DNA of 64,000 nucleotides from Bacillota bacterium (GTDB lineage: Bacteria; Bacillota; Clostridia; Lachnospirales; Lachnospiraceae): the NCBI GenBank assembly GCA_023399055.1, contig JAEWQV010000010.1:62001-126000 (forward strand). Reading direction: 5' to 3'. Both the position numbers and the translations under genes were made by a program. Positions 8,245 to 17,632 of the stretch are shown piece after piece. The stretch's first letter is position 1; each line of letters opens with the position of its first letter. The notes below the pieces were generated by a model. That model searched no databases, had not been told where the DNA came from, and was given only the letters and a program-made list of their open reading frames with translations.

Positions 8245-8347
8245 TTGTGTACCATACCTTTCTAAACATATAGATAATTATGTTTCCGTATTAACTTCCT
8301 TAATAATATCAAGCGAAGCCACCCGGGTAAAGTTTTTTTTATTGTTA

Positions 8348-8488
8348 TAGCAGTTTAGCCATGCAAATATTTAATTCAATATAAAATTGAAAGCTTGCTT
8401 TCGAATGTAGATTGAATTAAATATTTGTAGGGCACTATGCCTAAGCGAGCTGTAGCGAAGTGAAATCGAGCTTATGGTTAAACTTTTA
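8348..8488 (+). repeat. Dispersed foldback element, copy B (inside the lysine importer operon)
   Basis: About 141 bp. Ends TAGCAGTTTAGCCAT / ATGGTTAAACTTTTA. A perfect 17-bp inverted repeat CAAATATTTAATTCAAT / ATTGAATTAAATATTTG encloses a GAAAGCTTGCTTTC foldback. The conserved GTAGGGC...TGCCTAAGCGAG segment follows. It separates the binding-protein gene from the permease gene and would be transcribed on its opposite strand as part of the operon. Confidence 0.82.
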
Positions 8489-8552
8489 CTTAATATTTGT
8501 TGCGTACAGGATGAACTTATTATGTTACAACCTGCCAACCTATAACACAAGA

Positions 8553-8594
8553 ATAGAGACTGTCCTTTTTGATTTCATTTTGGACAGCCTCTAT
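8553..8594 (-). terminator. Hairpin between the binding-protein and permease genes
   Basis: ATAGAGACTGTCC (8553-8565) pairs with GGACAGCCTCTAT (8582-8594) with one mismatch. Its place directly after the binding-protein stop codon suggests a partial terminator or 3'-end stabiliser that leaves binding protein in excess. Confidence 0.6.
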
Positions 8595-8606
8595 GTTTAC
8601 ACCATG

Positions 8607-9482
8607 TTATTCAGCTGCGGGTTGATTTGCGATTGCTGCATCCATAATAGATACACGATCCTCTTCAGAAATCTTAGCTAAAATCTCATTTACCTTTGCA
8701 GTGTATTCACTGTCTTTTTTAATTCCTACTGCGATCGCTGTATCATCAGGAGAGGTTTCAAATCCTTCTGTAAACTCTACCATTGCGTAGCTATCTTTTG
8801 CAGAAGAAGCACTTACACCTTCTGGTCTTTCAGATACATAACCATCGATGATACCGGACTCAAGTGCTACTCTCATTGCTGCGAAGTCGTCCATTGCAGT
8901 TTGTTTTTCAACACCTTCAATTTGATCAATTACTGAGTAATGGAAGGTTCCTAACTGTGCTGTAACCTTAGCTCCACTAAAATCCTGAATAGAAGTTGCA
9001 TTTTCATAGGCTCCACCTTTTTTTACTACCATTACAAGATTAGAGTTGTAATAATTGTCTGAGAAATCAATTGACTCTTTTCTCTCAGCGGTAGGTGACA
9101 TACCAGCAATAATTGCATCGATTTTACCAGAAGTTAATGCAGGTAATAGACCGGACCACTCTGTCTTTACAATTACAAGCTCTTTCCCTAAGCCATCTGC
9201 AATCTTCTTAGCAATTTCAACATCATAACCACCAGCGAATTCAGAGGTTCCTTGTATTGGAACTCCACCATTAGAGTTGTCTAACTGTGTCCAGTTAAAA
9301 GGTGGATACGCACATTCCATACCGACCTTAAACGTATTATCCTCAGAGGTATTATCCTCGGATTTAACATCCTCTGTTCCAGTACCATCCTTTGCAGGGC
9401 TCTCTGCTTTCGTTCCACAACCAGTGAATATCACTGTTACGGCCATTGCAAGTGCAAGTAAAACTGACAATCTTTTCTTCAT
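8607..9482 (-). CDS. Polar amino-acid (probably lysine) ABC transporter, substrate-binding lipoprotein
   Basis: I choose the ATG at 9482 (291 residues; GGGAGG about 10 bp upstream), which gives a clean lipoprotein signal: KKR, a hydrophobic stretch and the lipobox FTGC at ~20. A Thr/Glu/Asp-rich linker follows, then a family 3 periplasmic-binding-protein fold with the diagnostic FKVGMECAYPPFNW start, GGYDVEIAKKIADGLG, the GMSPTAERKESIDFSDNYY hinge region and the DTAIAVGIKK stretch. It captures the amino acid outside the membrane and delivers it to the permease. The lysine riboswitch in the leader is the evidence for lysine rather than Arg, His or Gln. Confidence 0.88.
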   Translation of the reverse strand: MKKRLSVLLALAMAVTVIFTGCGTKAESPAKDGTGTEDVKSEDNTSEDNTFKVGMECAYPPFNWTQLDNSNGGVPIQGTSEFAGGYDVEIAKKIADGLGKELVIVKTEWSGLLPALTSGKIDAIIAGMSPTAERKESIDFSDNYYNSNLVMVVKKGGAYENATSIQDFSGAKVTAQLGTFHYSVIDQIEGVEKQTAMDDFAAMRVALESGIIDGYVSERPEGVSASSAKDSYAMVEFTEGFETSPDDTAIAVGIKKDSEYTAKVNEILAKISEEDRVSIMDAAIANQPAAE

Positions 9483-9639
9483 AAAATTTTTCCTCCCGTT
9501 GATAATAAATATTATGTGCAGAGATAATACTGTTAATCCAGACCTCGACATTAACCTTTATCACTGTCACGATTTAAAGACTTCCTATGTATTGCGTGCA
9601 AAATTCACGAGCTCTTACTGATTAGTTTCTAATTTTTGT

Positions 9640-9897
9640 AACAAAAAAAACCTGAGGTATCCTCAGGTTGCACGCCATTGTCCTAAGTCCCCCACTAATC
9701 CCATTTGAGATAGCACAACCTAACAAACTGGGTTGTCTGTTAGGACAGTCCTGCAATTATTGATTGCAGGCCCAGCATATTATATCGAGTATATAATACA
9801 CTTCGGCGATATTTCCTTCTCTGTAGCTTCCTCGCTTCTCAAGCTATTCTACAGACTGTTAAGTACCGCGCCTCTACCTCACCAAGTAAGTGAGGTC
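9640..9897 (-). ncRNA. Lysine riboswitch (L-box) with terminator
   Basis: Minus-strand leader of the importer. Conserved L-box blocks are visible: GAGGTAGAGGCGCG (9880-9867), AGTCTGTAG, GAAGCGAGGAAGC and CGCCGAAG (9808-9801), followed by long paired arms and then a terminator stem CCTGAGG/CCTCAGG (9651-9667) with eight U residues (9650-9643). In known L-boxes bound lysine favours the terminator and shuts off biosynthesis or uptake genes. The expression platform here fits that OFF logic. The aptamer occupies roughly 9745-9897. Confidence 0.9.
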
Positions 9898-9915
9898 TTA
9901 TGAATTTACGCTATT

Positions 9916-9981
9916 ATATTACATCATTGGTTATATTCTGTCAATCAAAAATGAGAAATCCTTCTCATTTCTGATTGACAG
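9916..9981 (-). promoter_or_regulatory. Promoter of the lysine importer operon, overlapping an upstream hairpin
   Basis: Minus-strand TTGACA (9944-9939), 17-bp spacer and TAATAT (9921-9916) precede the riboswitch. The -35 box is part of a large perfect foldback, CTGTCAATCA / TGATTGACAG with inner AAATGAGAA / TTCTCATTT (9938-9981). That foldback probably terminates the upstream DUF4153 transcript. Confidence 0.65.
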
Positions 9982-10050
9982 ATAGTTTATAGTTACTGCA
10001 AATCCCAGTTTCTCACAATTTTCCCAACCTTTTATTAACATTAAGCCGGT

Positions 10051-11850
10051 CTATTTAAAATCAATAAGCACATAAATATCAGCTTGTATTTCCTTATTGT
10101 CGCTATCTAAATTAATTGTAATATTATCTGCTATAACTGTTAATCTTGTTGTTGAATTTTCTTCGGTAAAGATAAGCTCCTGGGTATCTAAATTAGTATC
10201 ATATTCCTCTGCTGTCGAAGCTTTTTCATAAAGTCGATTAATAGAAAAATGTAACTCTTCACCTGTCAAATCCTTTAATATAAGTTCGTTATCTTCTTTG
10301 TAGAGTGAAAAGATATTCCCATCTATTGCATAATCTTCCAGTAACACCTGCTCATCACCTTTGCCAACGTAAGTGCGCATCATATAATCATAACCTTCAA
10401 CCGGAATAGGTGCTGTAGCATCACGATAAATTGAAACATACTGATTTTCATAAATATCCTCATATTCACTAAAGCCAAAAGTCACTTCAAAATTCTGTGA
10501 TTTATTGTACTCTGAAAGCCAACTAATGCGATCTATTGCGTCAACTTCTTCTAAGTATTCAATAGAACTGATTATAATTTCCTTATCATTTTTTGATATT
10601 TCCGGTCTAGGAACAACTTTCTGACCAACCAGCATGTTATTTTGTTCTAAAACCTTTTGCAAACGATTCTCTTGAACTTCTCGACTTAGTGTAAACGCAT
10701 TTACAAAAGGCAAAATCGATATCAGTGATAAAACTATTAAAACAGGTGCAATAAGCCCATTCTTATGAACTGATTTAAAGCAAAAGATAACGCCTGAAAT
10801 CACTGCAAATATTCCAAACATTATCACATAGTATCGTCCATAAGTAATACCGACTTCCCTCGTTTTTAGTAAAGAAGCTACTACCTGAAACAAAACAATT
10901 GGTACAAGTACTTTGGGGAAGATGCTCCTAAATAATCTAGCCATTGTATTATTAAGTGTACTTGCTAACAAATATACTAATATTACCGTAATGGAATAGC
11001 TTATTAAAAGCGGCTCCATTAGATTATCCGTCCAGAAATCCTGGCGTATATTAGCGATTATATAAATAAGAAGAATAATCGTAAATACAGCTGTTATCGG
11101 TAAGATGATATAAGTAATCAATGTTTCTAAAAATCTACCGGGTGATGTAAAACGTAATAAATTCTCTGATTTTTTATCTATTATGTTGCTTTCTTCACTC
11201 TGCTCTAAATCAGCTTTATTCTCAACCTTCAGCTCCTCCATATTCCTCTTTCCTGGATAATATGGTATTAAACTAAGAAATTGAACTGGTGCAAACAACG
11301 CAAATATGATATTAGCAAAATGAAGGTATAGTTTATAATCTGTCTCAACAATAAGGATGTCAATTGCACCAATTATGAGAATTAATCCAAGAAACAGTAC
11401 TCCCTCAAAGAAGGTAGCGGTAAAGAAAGCTTTAAAGGTTGCCAGAAAACTTTCATTAAAGTTAATTCTGCTTTTAATTACAGGTATCCATAGGAACGCA
11501 ATAAAAAGTATAAAGAAAATTACTGCTGTCTGGATAGATAGCTGAATATCAGACTCTTGGACTTTCACATATACGAAAAAACAAAATGTTAAAACCAAGG
11601 AAAGTCCCATTCCTATATAACGTTCCAGCTTATCTTTAAAAAACCTCTCATACACCATCTGCAGAACTATTGAGAGCGCCGCTCCCATCACAAAAGTTAA
11701 TATTAAATCTGAAGAAGAATTATGTTCTTGCTGTATTGAAACTGCTTCGGTAATTGTAGCTGCCACAAGAAAAATAACGGTAATTGGAAAACGCAGAATC
11801 GTTTCTGAAAATCCTTGTCCTAATCTTTTTATATTTTTAAATAATTTCAT
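10051..11850 (-). CDS. DUF4153 polytopic membrane protein
   Basis: A 599-residue protein recognisable as DUF4153 from its N-terminus (KLFKNIKRLGQGFSETILRFPITVIFL). About ten to twelve hydrophobic helices fill residues ~20-410, interrupted by a charged cytoplasmic loop (~215-245, VENKADLEQSEESN). The C-terminal ~190 residues form a soluble, probably extracytoplasmic domain with a repeated strand-rich pattern (EYEDIYENQYVSIYRD, VEGYDYMMRTYVGKG). AAGGAGG precedes the ATG. It is monocistronic, with a foldback at the 3' end. No function is established for the family; transport or envelope sensing would be guesses. Confidence 0.75.
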   Translation of the reverse strand: MKLFKNIKRLGQGFSETILRFPITVIFLVAATITEAVSIQQEHNSSSDLILTFVMGAALSIVLQMVYERFFKDKLERYIGMGLSLVLTFCFFVYVKVQESDIQLSIQTAVIFFILFIAFLWIPVIKSRINFNESFLATFKAFFTATFFEGVLFLGLILIIGAIDILIVETDYKLYLHFANIIFALFAPVQFLSLIPYYPGKRNMEELKVENKADLEQSEESNIIDKKSENLLRFTSPGRFLETLITYIILPITAVFTIILLIYIIANIRQDFWTDNLMEPLLISYSITVILVYLLASTLNNTMARLFRSIFPKVLVPIVLFQVVASLLKTREVGITYGRYYVIMFGIFAVISGVIFCFKSVHKNGLIAPVLIVLSLISILPFVNAFTLSREVQENRLQKVLEQNNMLVGQKVVPRPEISKNDKEIIISSIEYLEEVDAIDRISWLSEYNKSQNFEVTFGFSEYEDIYENQYVSIYRDATAPIPVEGYDYMMRTYVGKGDEQVLLEDYAIDGNIFSLYKEDNELILKDLTGEELHFSINRLYEKASTAEEYDTNLDTQELIFTEENSTTRLTVIADNITINLDSDNKEIQADIYVLIDFK

Positions 11851-12135
11851 AATAAGCCTCCTTCTAAGTACGTTATAATAATTAGACGATTTATAAATTA
11901 AGATTTATGCAAATACTTTTAATTTTTTAATTTATTAATTTCATTATATCACAGGAGGCACTTCGATTAAACAACAAATAAAAATACATAACCATTTTTA
12001 TTTACTAATTTTATTATTACTATATTCACGACTTCTAATTCAACTATGTAAAGAGTTCACCAGGCTAGTCACATATCTATTACATAACAACGTGTTTGAA
12101 CTTTGCTGGTACTTTTCTTTTTCGCACATATCAAA
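11851..12135. other. AT-rich intergenic stretch
   Basis: This holds the upstream region of the DUF4153 gene and untranslated sequence after the purine permease. I see no gene, repeat or structured RNA here beyond the terminator listed next. Confidence 0.5.
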
Positions 12136-12168
12136 AGACCTCTAATCACTTTAAAGGATTAGAGGTCT
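12136..12168 (-). terminator. Terminator of the purine permease gene
   Basis: Perfect 12-bp stem AGACCTCTAATC (12136-12147) / GATTAGAGGTCT (12157-12168) followed on the minus strand by TTTT. Confidence 0.8.
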
Positions 12169-12200
12169 CAATTATGTTATTTATTATCTGTATTTAATTC

Positions 12201-13652
12201 TTATAGGAATGCCATAATTACAAAGTTAATGACAAATAATCCAGATGCAACCCAGATAACAGGGCTAACTTCTTTCGCTTTACCAACAACAGTCTTTGTA
12301 ATACAGAAGAATATAAATCCGCCTGCAATACCATAGGAAATGCTGTAGCAAAGTGCCATGAAGATTGCTGCGAAGAATGCAGGAATAGCATCATCAAGCT
12401 CTGTCCATACAACATCTTTGAAGGAAGCTAACATCATAATACCAACTGCGATTAATGCAGGAGCTGTTGCTGCCATAGGTACGATTCCTACAATTGGAGC
12501 TGCAAAGATACTAAGTAAGAAACAGAGTGCTGTAACAACAGCTGTTAAACCTGTACGTCCGCCTGCTTCAATACCAGCTGCACTTTCCACGTAAGTAGTA
12601 GTGTTGGAGGTACCAAATACAGCACCTACACTGGTAGCGATAGAATCTGCAAATAATGCCTTGTCCATTTTGGACTTAAAGCCGGAACCAGATTCCAAAG
12701 CTTTCTCATCGTTTGCATCAAAGATACCGGATCTTCTACCAGTTCCAATGAAGGTTCCAATGGTATCAAAGGTATCAGATAAGCTGAAAGCAAAGATAGT
12801 CATAAGAATCAAAGGAATTTTAGCAGGATCATCAAAGAAGGATAATAAACCTTCTTTACCAAATGCAGCACCAAACGTTGTTCCTAATGCTGAAAAGGAC
12901 TCTGATAAACCAGTTGTTGCTCCAATGTTTGATAAATCAACAACACCCATAGGAATACCAATAATGGTAGTAGCAACAATACTGATAAAGATAGAACCCT
13001 TAACTTTTTTAACCAATAGAATAAAGGTAATAACAATACCGATAAGTGCTAATAATACAGATGCCTCATTAAGCTTAACAAGTGCTGGAACTGCACTGCT
13101 ATTAGCAATTACTGTACCACTATCTAATAAAGCATATTTACCAGGATCAGAAGTAAAGCTTAATAAACCTGCATCTTTAATACCAATGTATGCGATGAAT
13201 ACACCGATACCACCACCAATTGCATGCTGAAGACTTGTTGGTATTGCTTTGATAATAAGCTTACGAAGCTTAGTTACTGTAATAATAATGTTAATAACAC
13301 CGCAAAGGAAAACCATTGCTAATGCCTGCTTCCAAGAGAAACCTAAAGCATATACTACGGTATAAACGAAAAACGCATTTAAGCCCATACCAGGTGCTTG
13401 CGCATATGGAACATTTGCAAATAGACCCATTACCAAGGTACCTATTACCGCTGCGATAATCGTAGCCAAAAATACTGCACCATAAGGTATTAATTCATAC
13501 ACAACCTGTCCACTTGCATCTAAGGCACGTTGTGACAACATCTGTGGATTAACAAAGATAATGTAAGCCATAGCAAAGAAAGTTGTCAAACCAGCAATGA
13601 CCTCAGTAGAAACAGTCGTTCCATGTTCCTTGAGTTTAAAAAACTTTTCCAT
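12201..13652 (-). CDS. NCS2-family purine permease (AzgA/PbuG-type)
   Basis: A 483-residue integral membrane protein of the AzgA-like branch of nucleobase:cation symporter 2, which imports adenine, guanine and hypoxanthine by proton symport. Hallmarks are the N-terminus (FKLKEHGTTVSTEVIAGLTTFFAMAYIIFVNP), the QAPGMGLNAFFVYTVV helix, GVFIAYIGIKDAG, the FSLSDTFDTIGTFIGTGRR signature and the TTTYVESAAGIEAGGRTGLTAVV motif. Length is normal and the frame intact. AAAGGAGAG lies upstream of the ATG. The leader contains no visible purine-riboswitch aptamer, so its regulation is not explained by the sequence. Exact nucleobase preference cannot be read. Confidence 0.9.
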   Translation of the reverse strand: MEKFFKLKEHGTTVSTEVIAGLTTFFAMAYIIFVNPQMLSQRALDASGQVVYELIPYGAVFLATIIAAVIGTLVMGLFANVPYAQAPGMGLNAFFVYTVVYALGFSWKQALAMVFLCGVINIIITVTKLRKLIIKAIPTSLQHAIGGGIGVFIAYIGIKDAGLLSFTSDPGKYALLDSGTVIANSSAVPALVKLNEASVLLALIGIVITFILLVKKVKGSIFISIVATTIIGIPMGVVDLSNIGATTGLSESFSALGTTFGAAFGKEGLLSFFDDPAKIPLILMTIFAFSLSDTFDTIGTFIGTGRRSGIFDANDEKALESGSGFKSKMDKALFADSIATSVGAVFGTSNTTTYVESAAGIEAGGRTGLTAVVTALCFLLSIFAAPIVGIVPMAATAPALIAVGIMMLASFKDVVWTELDDAIPAFFAAIFMALCYSISYGIAGGFIFFCITKTVVGKAKEVSPVIWVASGLFVINFVIMAFL

Positions 13653-13931
13653 AAAAACTCTCCTTTGAATTATTTTTATAAAAAGAGTAATCCTTTGATC
13701 CCCTTATTATACATTCCCACCGTTATACATTTTGATACATATTTAAACAGCAGCAATAACTCGAAGCAATGTTTTATGGCCTATTTTAAAACTCAAAGGT
13801 AATTTACATTCAAATATGTTCTAACTTATCTGAATGTTTTCCGTTCTTATTTTATCTTTTACATAAAATTCCTTTGTGATTTACTGACCTTTATCCTTCT
13901 TGTTAATTGCTATTATTAAGTTTGACATTAT

Positions 13932-13978
13932 GTAGGAGGCTTACCATTAATCCACCTCGATTAAAGTTAGCCTCCTAA
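13932..13978. repeat. Long hairpin in the purine permease upstream region
   Basis: TAGGAGGCT (13933-13941) / AGCCTCCTA (13969-13977) with a ~27-nt loop. No U-tract on either side. The 13653-14167 gap is otherwise AT-rich and shows no gene or recognised riboswitch. The hairpin may be a terminator read from the EF-G paralogue or an operator. Confidence 0.5.
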
Positions 13979-14167
13979 CATTCTCAACAATTGAAATAAT
14001 ATCAAGTTAATCAAAAAATATCAAGTAGAAATCACGAAAATCTACAAATTTTGATTATATATTGCATAATTATTCTTAACTATTCAAAACTTTCACCTTT
14101 CTGCACAAATATGATTTAATTATTATAGTCAAAATCCAATAGGGTAAAGGTTTTGTACAGTTTTTTA

Positions 14168-16255
14168 TCACTCTTCTGCTTGTTCTTCCTTCGAATTTTC
14201 TTCCATAACTTTTTGCTGTACATCCGAAGGTGCCTGCTCATATCTTGCAAATTCATAAGAGAAGTCACCGCTGCCGCCAGTCATGGAACGAAGATCTGTG
14301 GAATAACCATACAATTCGGAAATTGGTATATCAGCAATGATTTCCTGCTTACCGCTGGCAATTGGATTCATACCAAGTACACGACCACGGCGTTTGTTCA
14401 GATCACCCATGATATCACCGGTAAAACGATCAGGTACCACAACCTTTAATGAGGAGATTGGCTCTAAAAGCACAGGTGAAGCTTCCATAAAGCCTTGCTT
14501 GAAGGCTTGAATGGTAGCCATCTTAAATGCCATTTCTGAAGAGTCAACCGGATGATAGGAACCATCTACCAAAGTAGCCTTTAAACCTACAACTGGGTAT
14601 CCAGCAACCGGTCCCTTGAGAACACATTCTGTAATACCTTTTTCAACTGCAGGGAAATAATTTCTTGGAACAGAACCACCAAAGATTTTCTCTTCAAATA
14701 CATATGGCTTTTCCATATCTCCGGAAGGTTCAAATTCAATATGAACGTCACCATATTGTCCATGACCACCGGATTGCTTCTTATATTTACCCTGAACTCT
14801 TACTTTCTTACGAAGAGTTTCACGGAAAGGAACTCTTGGCTTCATCATTTCAATGTCAACTTTATACCTATTTAACAGTTTACTTACAACCACATCTAAC
14901 TGTTGATCACCGATACAGTATAATAAGGTTTGTCTATTTTCCTTATCGTTGACCATCTTTAAGGTTAAATCTTCATCCATGAGCTTTCCAAGTGCTTGGG
15001 ATACTTTATCATCATCACCCTTATTCTTCGTTTTAAAACGCTGATAAGTATAAGGTGTGGATACTTCAATTCTATCATAAACCACAGGAACTGCTTTTGT
15101 TGCCAGGGTATCTCCGGTATTGGTATCAGTTAATTTACCAAGTGCTCCAATATCACCAGCATGCAATTCTTCTACTTCTAACTGTTCCTTGCCTCTTAGA
15201 ACGTAAAGTCGGTTTACCTTTTCTTCTGTTTCTTTATTGGAATTAAAAATAATAGAATCCGATTTAATAACACCGGAACAAACTTTAAATAAGGAGAATT
15301 TACCAATAAATGGATCCGCAATTGTCTTAAATACTCTAGCGGTGAATGGTTTCGAATCTTCACAATTCGTTGTAAAGTCTTCTCCATTCTTTGTATTCTT
15401 ACCCACGAAACTATTCTTAGTTGGATCTGGGAAATACTTTTCGATTGCTTGCAGCAGCATCGTAGTGCCCTGTGCATAGATGCCAGAACCCATAAGAACC
15501 GGAACAACAGTACCATCTATAACATTATTTCTAAGTGCCATAGAGATTTCTTCCTGCGTAAACTCTTCACCCGAGAAATACTTGTCCATTAATTCCTCAC
15601 TGGTTTCAGCTACTGCATCGAGTAATACCTCTCGGAACTTCGAAAGGTTTTCCTGGCTATAGTCTGGAATCTCACACTCTACGTAATTACTTGCTGTTGT
15701 AAATCTTCTTCCAGCCATTTTTACTACATTAACAAATCCTACAAACTTTTCATTCTCTCTGATCGGAATATGAAACGGTGCTATCTTCTTACCATACAGT
15801 TCTGTTAATCTTTCCACAACTTCACGATAACTTGCATTGTCGTCATCCATATCTGTTACAAAGAATATTCTCGGTAAATGAAACTTCTCACAAAACTCCC
15901 AGGCTTTCATTGTACCAACTTCAACTCCAGCCTTAGCTGAAACTACGATAACAGCTGCATCCGCTGCTACTAACGCTTCTTCAATTTCTCCTACAAAGTC
16001 AAAATACCCCGGGGTGTCCAGTAAGTTAATCTTTGTGTCTTCAAAAATAACAGGCACTACTGTTGTACTGATAGAGAACAATCTCTTCTGTTCTTCCTTG
16101 TCGTAATCACTGATTGTATTTCCCTCTTCCACTTTACCTTGACGCTTGAGTATTCCAGTTGTATACGCTATGGCTTCGACTAAAGTAGTCTTGCCACAGC
16201 CACCGTGGCCTAACAGAACAACGTTGCGAATCTTCTCTGAAGTATAAACATTCAT
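14168..16255 (-). CDS. Elongation factor G-like GTPase (FusA2 type) with altered catalytic motifs
   Basis: I choose the ATG at 16255 (695 residues), since GGAGG lies between it and an ATG at 16270. All five EF-G domains are present: G domain (~10-270), domain II (~300-390), then III-V with RVPFRETLRKKV and a C-terminal GSGDFSYEFARYEQAP. The P-loop is GHGGCGKTT (16-24). The switch II motif is DTPGYFDF (80-87), with Tyr where EF-G has the catalytic His, and the guanine motif is TDMD (134-137) instead of NKxD. These features mark a divergent EF-G-like subfamily rather than the housekeeping fusA or a Tet(M)-type protein. Its role is unknown; a translation-related or ribosome-associated role is inferred. 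Confidence 0.82.
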   Translation of the reverse strand: MNVYTSEKIRNVVLLGHGGCGKTTLVEAIAYTTGILKRQGKVEEGNTISDYDKEEQKRLFSISTTVVPVIFEDTKINLLDTPGYFDFVGEIEEALVAADAAVIVVSAKAGVEVGTMKAWEFCEKFHLPRIFFVTDMDDDNASYREVVERLTELYGKKIAPFHIPIRENEKFVGFVNVVKMAGRRFTTASNYVECEIPDYSQENLSKFREVLLDAVAETSEELMDKYFSGEEFTQEEISMALRNNVIDGTVVPVLMGSGIYAQGTTMLLQAIEKYFPDPTKNSFVGKNTKNGEDFTTNCEDSKPFTARVFKTIADPFIGKFSLFKVCSGVIKSDSIIFNSNKETEEKVNRLYVLRGKEQLEVEELHAGDIGALGKLTDTNTGDTLATKAVPVVYDRIEVSTPYTYQRFKTKNKGDDDKVSQALGKLMDEDLTLKMVNDKENRQTLLYCIGDQQLDVVVSKLLNRYKVDIEMMKPRVPFRETLRKKVRVQGKYKKQSGGHGQYGDVHIEFEPSGDMEKPYVFEEKIFGGSVPRNYFPAVEKGITECVLKGPVAGYPVVGLKATLVDGSYHPVDSSEMAFKMATIQAFKQGFMEASPVLLEPISSLKVVVPDRFTGDIMGDLNKRRGRVLGMNPIASGKQEIIADIPISELYGYSTDLRSMTGGSGDFSYEFARYEQAPSDVQQKVMEENSKEEQAEE

Positions 16256-16527
16256 AATATTTTCCTCCATTACGCTATAAGTAGTAAGTAGTTGGATAAT
16301 ACGAAACCAGGAAATATACTGAATTATTTCCTGTAATCACCCACAGATACCTCTTAGTATATTTTACTAGAGTTTTTCGTCTTTTACAATAGTTTTATGT
16401 AAATATGAACATAGTTAACCCATTTTTACACTATTGCATCAGCAAATTGACTGTTTCGACATAAATCTTCAGAATATTCCTTGTATCTTTTTCACTTTAA
16501 ACCGTAACGCTTTACAGTATTGTAGTA

Positions 16528-16556
16528 TTGACACCGCATTCTGAAAAGAGTATAAT
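16528..16556 (+). promoter_or_regulatory. Sigma-A promoter of the aromatic amino-acid genes
   Basis: Consensus TTGACA (16528-16533), 17-bp spacer and TATAAT (16551-16556), 62 bp before the DAHP synthase start. No T-box or attenuator hairpin is visible in the short leader. The rest of the 16256-16618 gap is featureless. Confidence 0.85.
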
Positions 16557-16618
16557 GGCAAAACAAGTAAACACCCAACTAAGTACTCAATTCATGTTAT
16601 GAAAGGAATATAAATTCT

Positions 16619-17632
16619 ATGATTATCGTAATGAAACCCAATGCAAAAAAATCCTCCATCGAACATATTAAGAACGTTATTGAAGGAAAAGGTCTTGATG
16701 CACACATTTCTGCAGGTAAAGAAGTTACCATTATCGGTGTTGTCGGTGACAAATCCAAGCTGCAGGATCAAAATCTTGAAATCTTTGAGGATGTAGATAA
16801 GATAGTGTCAGTTACAGAGAGCTACAAGCTTGCCAATAAGAAATTTCACCCCGAGCCTTCTATTATAAAAGTCGGAAATGTCACCATTGGTGGTGATACT
16901 CTGGTGATTATGTCCGGTCCCTGTGCAGTGGAAAGCAAGGAACAGCTTTTAACTACAGCACATGCGATTAAAAAAGCTGGTGCTCACATTCTCCGTGGCG
17001 GTGCCTATAAACCAAGAACTTCCCCTTATGCGTTCCAGGGTTTAGAGGAAGAAGGTTTACAATATATGAAGGAAGCCAGAGAAGAAACCGGTCTTCCGGT
17101 CATCTGTGAGGTAACCAGTTTAAATGCAATTGAAGCAGCTGTAAAGTATGTGGACATGCTACAGATCGGTGCTCGTAATATGCAAAACTTCTACCTATTA
17201 AAAGAAGCTGGCAAGTCAGGTCTTCCTGTATTACTAAAACGTGGCTTATCTGCAACCATCGATGAATGGCTGAATGCTTCCGAATATATTATTGCAGAGG
17301 GTAATCCCAATGTTGTATTATGTGAACGTGGTATTCGTACCTTTGAAACTGCAACGAGAAACACTTTGGATATTAGTGCCGTTCCTGTTATAAAGGAAAA
17401 GAGTCATCTTCCGATTATCGTAGACCCAAGCCATGCCACTGGGGTCAGAGCTTATGTAAAACCTCTTTCCATGAGTGCAGTAGCGGTAGGCGCAGATGGT
17501 TTAATGATAGAGACCCATCCAAACCCTTCCATCGCACTTTCCGATGGTCCACAATCCTTAACTTTCCCTCAATTTGAAGAATTGACGAAGGATTTGAAAG
17601 CCCTCACAGCATTTATGGGAAAGAAGCTGTAA
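16619..17632 (+). CDS. aroF: 3-deoxy-7-phosphoheptulonate (DAHP) synthase, type I beta
   Basis: First enzyme of the shikimate pathway: phosphoenolpyruvate plus erythrose-4-phosphate to DAHP. The 337-residue protein has an N-terminal ferredoxin/ACT-like domain (~1-70, MIIVMKPNAKKSSIEHI), known in Thermotoga-type enzymes to mediate tyrosine or phenylalanine feedback, and a TIM barrel (~85-337). Barrel motifs are MSGPCAVES, LRGGAYKPRTSPYAFQG, LLKRG, DPSHATG and MIETHPNP. There is no chorismate mutase domain. AAAGGA precedes the ATG with a longish spacer. It is followed by tyrA and aroA on the same strand, but a terminator-like hairpin at 17753 separates it from tyrA. Confidence 0.92.
   Translation: MIIVMKPNAKKSSIEHIKNVIEGKGLDAHISAGKEVTIIGVVGDKSKLQDQNLEIFEDVDKIVSVTESYKLANKKFHPEPSIIKVGNVTIGGDTLVIMSGPCAVESKEQLLTTAHAIKKAGAHILRGGAYKPRTSPYAFQGLEEEGLQYMKEAREETGLPVICEVTSLNAIEAAVKYVDMLQIGARNMQNFYLLKEAGKSGLPVLLKRGLSATIDEWLNASEYIIAEGNPNVVLCERGIRTFETATRNTLDISAVPVIKEKSHLPIIVDPSHATGVRAYVKPLSMSAVAVGADGLMIETHPNPSIALSDGPQSLTFPQFEELTKDLKALTAFMGKKL

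Noticed and set aside
13653..14167. Purine riboswitch upstream of the NCS2 permease
   Set aside because: The conserved aptamer core residues and two-loop arrangement are not present on the coding strand; only an unrelated hairpin is seen.
14168..16255. Tetracycline-resistance Tet(M)-type ribosomal protection gene
   Set aside because: The P-loop, DTPGYFDF and overall motif pattern fit the EF-G-like FusA2 group rather than Tet(M).
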